Of a stretch of DNA of 64,000 nt, positions 56,655 to 64,000 are shown piece by piece. Location of the stretch: positions 8,173,973 to 8,237,972 of the forward strand of contig JABAKD010000012.1 of the NCBI GenBank assembly GCA_012845835.1. The letters are read 5' to 3'. A program made the position numbers and the translations under genes. How positions within the stretch are numbered: the first letter of the stretch is position 1; every line of letters starts with the position of its first letter. Source of the stretch: Undaria pinnatifida. Its lineage: Eukaryota; Sar; Phaeophyceae; Laminariales; Alariaceae. The notes under the pieces are model-generated. The model saw nothing but the letters and a program-made list of their open reading frames with translations. It had not been told where the DNA came from and searched no databases.

Positions 56655-56800
56655 TTGCATCACATTCAATATTGTTGTATGCATGTGCATCCTGTCAACT
56701 GCAATCTGTGGTTTTACGTGCTTGTGAGATTTAGCGATGTGACTTCGCTGAAAGTCTGAAGTTTCGGACCAAATAGTAATAAACAAAATGATGTACTTTT
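56655..56800 (-). repeat. Inverted copy of the 54.6-kb exon-like segment
   Basis: Minus strand ATTTGGTCCGA-AC, TTTCAGCGAAGTCACATCGC, AATCTCACAAGCACGT, CAGTTGA-GCATGCATAC matches + strand 54610-54720 (TTGGTCCGACTCC, TTTTCAGGGAGGTTACATCG, AATCTCTCAAGCACGT, CAGTCGATG). Encoded residues agree in part (KHV-I-VD). Confidence 0.5.
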
Positions 56801-56870
56801 TCGAGAGGACAGGGATTGGCAAGGAGTGTTTTTCGTCTCGGCCCCAGTATGGGATTCTCGAACCTCGAAT

Positions 56871-57860
56871 TGCTGGGTTAAATCGCTTCGTTCGAGCGCC
56901 GTCTTCGAGGGGCGGCTCCAACGCTCCTCCCCCTGCCTTATCCGTTCCGCACCTGGCCGGGAACGGGTATGGGGGCTGAGCGAGACAGGCGAGAAGTTGC
57001 TTATTTTTTCATTTTAGGGCGATACCTTCGAGCCTTTGTTTGGATCTTAACGTCAGAGCTTGAAATAATAAAACATGGGATAACACTTCAAAATTGGCAA
57101 AACTTCCAAATTTTCTGAACCTCGTCCCGACGACGCCTTTTTCATGGCCGCCTCGGAGCGCTTGCCCTATCGTAGCTGTTGCTGTGTGTTGCCTTTCGGC
57201 TCAGTGGGTATAGTGCTATATAGTCAACAAAGGCTGTGCCGTGAGCTCGATACTCACCGAGATTATATTTGGTATTCTGAAGCGTGCACGCTGGAGACGT
57301 TATGAATGATTATGACAGCGTTCTAGATACCTGTTACAAAGTCGGGGAGGATCAATTAACGAACTCGAAAACATATATTTTGTTGGCTATATAGCACAAC
57401 CCACTGAGCTACTTAGTCACGTGACTGAGTAACTCAGTAGGAAGTGCTACAAGTATGTGTCGTGAGTTCGATTCTCACCGGCTTCATGTTTGTCTTTTTT
57501 TTTTTCTTCAAGTGTGCGCGCTGAAGACATGGTGAATGGTTATTATGATACTAATAGTTTGCTCCTTAGTACTAATACTGTAGTCAGTGGCGAGGGGAGA
57601 GCCCCGGACATGCTTGTTAAAAAGCTGGCGAGAATCAGTTTACGAACTCGACAACATCTATTTTGTTGATCATATAGAACTACCCACCGAGCTACTGAGT
57701 CAAGTGATTAAGTAGCTCAGTGGGTAGTGCTATCAGATTTCTCGGTCAAATGACTTCGTTCGAGAAGCGGCTCCAACGCCCCTCGCCCTTCCTTATTCGT
57801 TGCCTATCTGGCTGTAAACGCATACTACGGGGGGTAAGAGACACAAGCGAGAATTGGCGA
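56871..57860 (+). repeat. Repeated segment pair around tRNA-like units
   Basis: 56871-57005 and 57737-57860 share GGTTAAATCGCTTCGTTCGA, cut to its variants, plus GCGGCTCCAACGC-CCTC, CTTATTCGTT and GAGACA-GCGAGAA. Confidence 0.5.
57192..57735 (+). repeat. tRNA-like repeat units with palindromic junctions
   Basis: A-box-like GGCTCAGTGGGTATAG (57198) with B-box GAGCTCGATAC (57243). A second A-box-like TAACTCAGTAGGAAG (57430) with GAGTTCGATTC (57463). A third A-box TAGCTCAGTGGGTAG (57713) without a B-box. Bodies share GCGTGC(A/G)CGCTG-AGAC and GAACTCGA-AACAT-TATTTTGTTG. Not intact tRNA genes. Confidence 0.6.
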
Positions 57861-58086
57861 CGATTTTGGATTTTGGATTCCTCGGCAGACGTTTTTCCGA
57901 GGACCGGTCAACGCGTGGCGTGCTAATCGATGATGCAGCTGTAGCACTGGAGTAATAATCTATTATAATAGGGATCTTGGCAAAACATGTTGTGGGCGCC
58001 AGCAATCGATGATACAGTAGTAAATGATGTACTTCGAAGCATAAAAATAATCGATGATCCAAAGTATATTTTTTACAACTATTTCA

Positions 58087-58400
58087 AGGACGTCAGCCGT
58101 GAGTTCGACGAATTTCGGATCAATACTCATCGTTGCAAGCTGCGTTGTTGGTACTTGTAATATACTACGTATATGTGGGCGAGTTTTTTCTCAATGGGAG
58201 GGGTCATATATCTTGGTAAAAAAATTATATATATATACACATATTTTGTTTTTCTCCACTATAATGGTTGCTGTTGGTATTTTGAAATTTTTTTTTAAGG
58301 GCGTTAGCCGTGAGTTCGACGAATTTCGGGTCAATACTCATCTTTGCAAGCTGCGTTGTTGGTACTTGTAATATACTATGTGGACGAGTTTTTTAAATGG
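58087..58400 (+). repeat. Tandem pair, period about 215 bp
   Basis: GCCGTGAGTTCGACGAATTT, CAATACTCATC-TTGCAAGCT, GTTGGTACTTGTAATATACT appear at 58096 and 58309 with few changes. The end resembles the 9.0-kb unit (CTCATCTTTGCAAGCTG). Confidence 0.75.
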
Positions 58401-58886
58401 GAGGGTTATGGGAGGGTTATACGTGTATGCTTTGTTTTTTCTCCACTACGGTGGTTGGTGTTGATATTGTTTAGGTGGGGAATTTTGAGCTAGATCTAAC
58501 ATCATATCTATTTTATAAGTTTATTACTGTGGTTTCCACTATACTGCTCCATCATGTGTATGGTAGGTGGTTTATTTTGTTTCTTCTCCGCTAGGAGTAT
58601 GAATATTGAGTAATTGTCAGAACAAAATTTGGGGAGGCATGAAGGGCAAACTATACACGTACGAGTTAAAGCGACGACGAAATGTTACTGCAGTATTATT
58701 ACTAGTTATTATTATACCTGGTACGCTGTTTTCAAATTCCGAGCTACAAAAGCAGCAGCAGTGAATAATGTTGACTGACACCACAGGCAGCAACACCTGT
58801 CTGCGTAACGCTGGCGTCAACCGTCGTAATAGTATGCAAGTTCGGGGGGATGTAATCTCTATGCAAAGATCCTTTTTTTTTGTCAG

Positions 58887-59227
58887 CCGGTCACCCCGGT
58901 GGTCTAGTGGTTACCGTCGAATACTACTATTAATAGCGTTGGTCCTTGAGTTCGATACTTACCATGAGGAGATTTGACTTTATTTGCAAAATGCGAAAAA
59001 ACAAGATCGACTGCTGAGAGCGCCTAGCGGCGTGGATAGGTACAATTCGAAGAGAGTCGCCGAGGGAAGAAATGCAGAATTCTTCTCGCGATAAAAATTG
59101 AAGGCACGTACCGTAGTGGGGAGGGGGGAGGAGAGGGCCCTGATCCCGGATCTGAGTTACTACTGGGAGGGAGCGCGAGAGTAGTTCGAGGATAATAAAT
59201 GGGATGAAGAAAAAAAGAAGAAAAAAA
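58887..59227 (+). mobile_element. tRNA-headed SINE, family S (full length)
   Basis: Head GCCGGTCACCCCGGTGG with A-box TGGTCTAGTGG, B-box GAGTTCGATAC at 58948, core CGATAAAAATTGAAGGCACG, then GAGGGAGCGCGAGAG and an A-rich tail. The head differs from 9867-10179 while the core is shared. Confidence 0.75.
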
Positions 59228-59427
59228 TGCTGCAAAAGTATGATTACCACAGCATTCCCATTACTCCGGAGTACCTGGTATATATATATATATATATATC
59301 CTTTTCGGGGGATTTTTAATTTGTCTTTTTCCATCCTTCTCTACGCCAAGATTATTTGCCATTTGATATAGATTTTTTGTTTTGCTGCAGTAGTACATCC
59401 TGAAAGAAGATACCATGACATTAATTA

Positions 59428-59934
59428 GTGGTTCGACGCTTGTTGTGCGCAGAAAAATTGCGATTTATGCACGAATTTACGGCTAAAAACCATGTAACGA
59501 ACTGCGTTAAACGCCTCCCGAACCTCGAAAAGGCGTGTATCAGGATGCGTTGGGATGTCGCCCCGGGAGGCCCCCCCGGGAGACCCCCCGGAGGACCGCC
59601 GGGGGTGAAAAAATTGCGATATATGCGCAAATATACGCCTGAAAACCAAGTAACGAACTTGAACGTCTCCCGAACCTCGAAAAGGCGTGTATCAGGATGC
59701 CTTGGGATGTCGCTCCCGGAAGGCCGCTGGAGGCGGAGAAAATTGCAATATATGCGCGAATATACGCCTGAAAACCAAGTAACGAACTGCGTTCAAACGC
59801 ATCCCGAACCTCGAAAGGCGTGTATCAGGATGCCTTGGGATGTCTTAAAGCAGAAACGACCTGATCGCACTTACACTCCCGAAGTCAGGAGCATCGCTGC
59901 ACGCAGGTCAATCGCTAAAAAAGAAGAAAGTTAA
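59428..59934 (+). CDS. 168-codon ORF with three in-frame-like repeats
   Basis: Units start near 59452, 59608 and 59739. Units one and three translate alike (KLRFMHEFTAKNHVTNC and KLQYMREYTPENQVTNC, each ending KACIRM-WDV). Unit two matches at its start (KLRYMRKYTPENQVTN) and then shifts frame. Between one and two is a collagen-like GGPPGRPPGGPPG from a CCCGGGG-rich palindrome. The partial frame agreement suggests either a repeat protein or a minisatellite with few stops. Confidence 0.3.
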   Translation: MVRRLLCAEKLRFMHEFTAKNHVTNCVKRLPNLEKACIRMRWDVAPGGPPGRPPGGPPGVKKLRYMRKYTPENQVTNLNVSRTSKRRVSGCLGMSLPEGRWRRRKLQYMREYTPENQVTNCVQTHPEPRKACIRMPWDVLKQKRPDRTYTPEVRSIAARRSIAKKEES

Positions 59935-60409
59935 TGCTATATTCTTCGCCATTCGCCATACATAGTCGGTGATCGGTGACGTTCCAATGCCCAGTCTCTG
60001 TGTCGTTTCCATGTTACCGCTCGAGTAGCACATCAGCAGCAGCAGCAGCAGCAAACCTGAGGATAGGCCTGTGGCGCCACACCAGAAAGGCACCACTAAC
60101 AAAATAATCCACGCCCACTCCCTAGACCTTCATTTGTGCTGCACGCAATTTCTGTCTGGCCGGTGAAACCCGACATGACAGGCTATCTGCTCTAAATCCT
60201 CCGTTTCCGGTGCAAGGCTTGATTCGCCCTGTCGTATATCATTCCAGCGATACCGCATAAATATGCCTGAAAACGCCGCAGAAAGCGTCGTCGAAGAACA
60301 AAGAAAGGTGCCCGAAACAAAAAATTGCCTGTTTCCGCCTTTTTTTGTATTTCTTTGTAATAACAGGTATTGCATTATTGCAAAGTTTAATAATTGCCTC
60401 ATAAAACCA

Positions 60410-61070
60410 AATCGACGACGGCCAACAGCAAAACAAAATAACAAAAACACCTACGGCGAATACCACAAAAAGTGCCAAACCAAACATTACGTACGGCGAA
60501 TACCGAAAAAAGCCTTTTTATTTATTTTCGGCTACTCGGCGAAGAGAAAAAGGTGTCTAAAAAAGAATAACAGCTTGGCTATCTTCACCGCACCTGACCC
60601 TCAGGGTTCAGGTCGGGTCGACATATTCACGCATCCGTATACAACAGCAGCTCGCGCTGCCGGAGTAGTAACGGGGACCGCCGGTAGGGACAGCTCGCGC
60701 TATCGCTTTCGCGGGAACGGAAGGACACGCCAGCTAGCGCTGGATTGCGAATGCAATTGAGCTAAAACAACACACGACGTGTATGAAAATACGTGGGAGT
60801 GTGTTGACCTTAAGCTGTGTTTTTCCCTATCCGCCGGAGGATAAAGAAAAACAATAACTACGGCGAATAGACAAAAGATGCCTAGTGCCTAGTGCTTACT
60901 AATTGTTTTCGACTATGGCGAAGAGGGAATGGGTCTAAAAAATGTTCAACTACGGCCAATTGGACAAGAAGTGCTTTGAAAAAAATCGCCTACGGCGATT
61001 TAGAACCCCCCCCCCCAAAAAAAAACAACGTCTGCGGCGTAAAAAAGACCCCCAATTTGGCGCAACAAAA
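60410..61070 (+). repeat. Degenerate repeat CTACGGCGAATA, about 70-bp spacing
   Basis: Variants CTACGGCGAATACC, GTACGGCGAATACC, CTACTCGGCGAAGA, CTACGGCGAATAGAC, CTATGGCGAAGAGG, CTACGGCCAATTGG and CTACGGCGATTTAG, often followed by AAAAAGTGC. Interrupted by the P element. The 165-codon ORF 60263-60760 runs through it and is probably not a gene, though its start (MPENAAESVVEEQRKVPETK) is plausible. Confidence 0.6.
60661..60852 (+). mobile_element. Family P element, full length
   Basis: CGGAGTAGTAACGGGGACCG, TAGGGACAGCTCGCGCTATC, GCTGGATTGCGAATGCAATT, ACACGACGTGTATGAAAAT, TATCCGCCGGAGG and an A-rich tail. Colinear with the nested copy at 43286-43508. Confidence 0.7.
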
Positions 61071-61109
61071 AAACAAGGTTGTGTTGTGTAGGGTACGTAC
61101 AAACCATAC

Positions 61110-62510
61110 CCGGGGGATTTACCCCGGGTATTACCCTACAAAGAACTTCTGTAAGTTCTGTAAGACATCCATACCCGTACCCGGAATTTCTGTAAGTTCT
61201 GTACGACATTCATACCCATACCCGGAACTTCTGGAAGTTCTGTAAGCCCATGGCCACAGTACCCAGGGTACAGGTTCAGCATGTTTTGTACCCGCTCGGA
61301 ACTTCTGTGAGTACTGTACGCCTGCGCCACAATACCCGGAAGTTCTGGAAGTTGTGGAAGACTTCCGTAGCCGTACCCGGAACTTGTGGAAGTTCTGGAA
61401 AATCCCCATACCCTTACCCGGTACTTCTGTGACTCCTGTAAGATTGTGGCACAATACCCGGGGTACGGGTATAGCTTCGTTACAATACCGGGGAGCTCTG
61501 TATTCGTTTAGGTTTAATCCGAAGAGTGTAATATGCATTAGGATGCCGTGTCCTGTCAGTCACACAAACCGAACACGCAACAGCAGTGCGGATTCTTTCT
61601 TTATGAATCGAATTTAATTCGATTGGATTTGGTGGAAACATACGATTATTTTCCTCCTATCGGGAAACCACGTGTGGTGTATTGTCAATGTTTTGTTTCC
61701 GATTGGAGTAATGCAGATCTCGCTGTCATCGAAGCCTTGAACTATCTTCTCTGTGTTCTCGGCGGCTTCGCTTCTTTGTCGCTGTATTTGGCTTATCGAG
61801 CTAGCGGAAAAATTAGGCTTGCGGTCGCCATTATTTTTTTTGAGGCGTCACAGCCGGGGTACGCTATGGTATGATCTGTGTTACAGAACTGTAGTAGTAA
61901 ACGTGAGCGCGGCTGTTGCCCCGATCGGCACTCGTTGAGGTTCACGATTTACCGCTTCGGTGTGTGGTTGTCGATAGCTCTCAAAGCTACGACGGGTTGC
62001 CTCGGGGACGTTGGCCCAGTGAGAGCAAGCCATGCAAGCCCGATGGAATTCTCCACTTCAAATCGATCTCCTCCCCCGAGGCCGTGCTTTTACCTGGGTT
62101 TTTATCCGTACCCGGAAACTTGCGTAAGTTCTGTAGGACCTTCATACCCGTGCCCGGAGCTTCTGTAAGTTCTCTACGCCAGTGCCACAAGTACCCGGGG
62201 TACGGGTACAGCATTTTCATACCTGCCCGGAAGTTCTGTGAGTTATGTACGCCCGTGCCATAATACCCGGAACTTCTGGAAGATCTGTAAGACTTTCATA
62301 CTCGTACCCGGAACTTCTCGAAGTTCTCCAAGACTTTCATACCTGTACCCGGAATTTATGTGAGTTCTGTACGATCCGTCCCACAATACCCGGGGTACGG
62401 GTACAGCATGTTTTGTACCCGCCCGGAACTTTTGTGAGTCCTGTAACGCTTCCACGCCCGTAGCCGAAACTTTCGGAGTTCTGCATGACTCCCATACCCT
62501 TACCCGGATC
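61110..62510 (+). repeat. GTACCCGGAACTTCTGTAAG minisatellite in two arrays
   Basis: Arrays at about 61140-61480 and 62100-62510 repeat TACCCGGAACTTCTG(T/G)AAG, TTCTGTAAGAC-TTCATACCC and CACAATACCCGGGGTACGGG with unit lengths of 36-50 bp. Both contain the same higher-order order of short and long units. The arrays are separated by about 600 bases of different, coding-like DNA. Confidence 0.75.
61548..61874 (+). CDS. Possible ORF with a membrane-like segment
   Basis: 108 codons ending in TGA. Residues such as DLVETYDYFPPIGKPRVVY and NYLLCVLGGFASLSLYLAY, a likely membrane helix. A coding-like stretch in another frame follows at 61916-62100 (VEVHDLPLRCVVVDSSQ). The two may be exons or parts of one frameshifted gene. 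Family unknown. Confidence 0.3.
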   Translation: MSCQSHKPNTQQQCGFFLYESNLIRLDLVETYDYFPPIGKPRVVYCQCFVSDWSNADLAVIEALNYLLCVLGGFASLSLYLAYRASGKIRLAVAIIFFEASQPGYAMV

Positions 62511-62769
62511 CACAAACCCTACCGAACATAACCTTGAATTTTCGCCGCAACATTTGCGCGGCCAAAAACGCGTGGTGCGCTGGGCGCAACCAGCCTCACG
62601 GCGACTGTTGAGCAAACCTTTTTTTGACCCAATGCTGCGCGCGCGCAACAGCCCAACAGCTAATTAATTCCCTGGAAGATACTATTAATATTATAAAAAG
62701 AACATCGGGACCGAATCCCCAAAAATAGAATGATCGTATATATATATATCACCTGGTATAGCCTTTTTG

Positions 62770-63410
62770 TCTGATCGCTGGTCGCTCATTGGCCGGGGAT
62801 CGTACATAAAGTAATCGTCATCTGGAGACGATAGGGGTCCATCCCACGATCATAATCCGTCCACACATACATATACAACTCCGACAACCCGGGAATGAAC
62901 ACGGATATCAGCAGGACTGATACCCCTCCGCACAGTGTGGAAATAATCCCCAACCCCACCGACCGGCCGATCTTTGATTGGCTGGGGGTTGTATGTTATA
63001 GAGCAGCTCCACCCAGGGACGATAGGGTCCCATCCCCGGTCCGGAGGTCATTCTACATTTCTAGAAGTTAGACAAACCGGGGAATAAAACCGAGTTCTCT
63101 CGGGTCGTCACCGCCCCTCACGGTGTAAAAACCCCAACTCCGTTGGCAAAAATCGCTGATTGGTTCGAGCTCCACGGCGCCGCCCCACCCTAGGAGGATC
63201 ATAGAGGCTCACCAACCAATGGGGGGCAGTTCCGTCGCACACGGGGGAGATAGGGCCCCATCCCCGGTTCAGAAATCCTCCGAATATCTACAGCTCCAAC
63301 AACGCGGGAACTCTAACGAGGATCTCCCGGGTCGATGCCTCCCCGCGCGGCGTGTCAACCCCGACCCCATTGGCTTATTCGTGATTGGCTGGTAGGCTTT
63401 GACCCAATAA
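62770..63410 (+). repeat. About 200-bp tandem repeat carrying CCAAT boxes
   Basis: GATAGGG-CCCATCCCCGGT cores at 62829, 63021 and 63249. Each unit has ATTGGC/CCAAT words near its end (for example GATTGGCTGG, ACCAACCAATGG), and the region ends with GACCCAATAAG. It may act as promoter-proximal DNA for the ORF at 63793 (inference). Confidence 0.55.
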
Positions 63411-63792
63411 GCTCACAATTATTCGACCGAGTCGGGATTTCTCGCATACCTCCGTATAATACGGCAAACATTTGCAAGCGAACGCAATTCGACCAGCTAT
63501 TTGCAGGATAGGTCGCACAAAAAAGCCATTATAATAAGCCTATGCCTGGTATCAGGTTGGCGTGCCGAGCAAGCACGCTCAAGAGATGAGGATGAAACAC
63601 TTGAACAGCAACAACAACAGCACCAAACGCAATATAAACGAACGAATTAGAGCGATTTGTATCCAGGATTCAGGGCCCCCCGGTTATAAGCACAATTTCA
63701 AACAAAAATGAGGTGTTCAGAGCAAAACGACATAATGTATTATAAATGGAACTAAAAGACTAGCACAAGTCGAGCATGATAACCGTGGGAAA

Positions 63793-63993
63793 ATGCCTGA
63801 AATGAGGTCAAAACAGTGCTTTTTTGACTCGCGTGATGGTCGAGTAATAATCATGGAGTACTATAATTACCTCTTTGTCGCTTATGCGACACCGAAACAA
63901 ATTGCTGATAATCCCGTTTTCATTCGCTTATTGGGTAAAAACATAAGCTCACTAATATATTCGCGGGTTTTCTTGCATGCTACTCGAGTATAG
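63793..63993 (+). CDS. Small ORF, 66 codons, possible real exon
   Basis: MPEMRSKQCFFDSRDGRVII, then YYNYLFVAYATPKQIADNP, then IRLLGKNISSLIYSRVF, ending in TAG. Natural residue mix for a folded protein. It lies downstream of the CCAAT-bearing repeats. Short enough to be chance. Confidence 0.3.
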   Translation: MPEMRSKQCFFDSRDGRVIIMEYYNYLFVAYATPKQIADNPVFIRLLGKNISSLIYSRVFLHATRV

Positions 63994-64000
63994 GGCAAAA

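Larger units (their letters stand above)
5472..59280. other. Dispersed short palindrome TACCWGGTA (18 sites)
   Basis: Exact TACC(A/T)GGTA occurs at 5472, 8064, 8078, 8564, 13050, 14057, 24343, 27542, 28905, 30575, 31783, 34791, 37813, 37928, 40550, 45756, 58715 and 59272. Simple random expectation for this 9-mer pair in 64 kb is about 0.5. Nearly all sites lie in otherwise unique DNA, not inside the named repeat families. Role unknown. Confidence 0.6.

Noticed and set aside
57198-57473. Functional tRNA genes
   Set aside because: A- and B-boxes are present but no cloverleaf with acceptor-stem pairing or anticodon arm can be drawn; copies are joined by palindromes, as in SINE-type repeats.
1-64000. 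Bacterial or viral gene cluster, prophage or integrated virus
   Set aside because: No dense coding, ribosome-binding sites, operons or recognisable viral or phage proteins; intron signals and SINEs indicate a eukaryotic nuclear region.

Overview
This is a eukaryotic nuclear sequence, most likely from a protist or alga. A stramenopile such as a brown alga would fit, but I cannot prove it. The signs are GT-AG introns of about 100-900 bases, roughly balanced base composition, pol III-type SINEs, LTR and TIR transposons, many mini- and microsatellites, a short TTAGGG-type run, and no long ORF (longest 267 codons). There are no operons, rRNA genes, genuine tRNA genes, CRISPR arrays or recognisable viral genes. 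ORFs of 100-130 codons are expected by chance here, so genes are called on codon pattern, splice signals, reading-phase agreement and repetition instead of ORF length.

Layout. 0-13 kb: two TIR elements (88-833 and 2590-3302), decayed or partial exons, a G-tract-rich tandem region (9-11 kb) split by a SINE, and small repeats. 13.1-27.4 kb: one 14.3-kb LTR element with two LTRs identical as read, a 4-bp target duplication and a primer-binding-like site, but no gag-pol; its interior is pyrimidine-rich on the + strand and built of degenerate tandem repeats. 27.4-47 kb: scattered exon-like pieces among three dispersed short-repeat families, called here S (tRNA-headed SINE), P (A-tailed short element) and R1. 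47.1-55.04 kb: the best gene, on the + strand, in which a 1.6-kb two-exon cassette is tandemly repeated three times; a TIR transposon sits exactly between cassettes 1 and 2. 54.98-55.61 kb: a convergent two-exon gene whose end overlaps it. 56-64 kb: tRNA-like palindromic repeats, a SINE, in-frame repeat ORFs, a GTACCCGG minisatellite, CCAAT-bearing repeats and a short terminal ORF.

How it fits together: mostly a repeat-driven landscape in which old coding sequence is decaying (in-frame TGA/TAG stops in otherwise coding-like exons), one LTR element is very young, and one gene seems to grow by duplication of a phase-1 exon pair. No product could be assigned to a named family, so all gene symbols are left empty.
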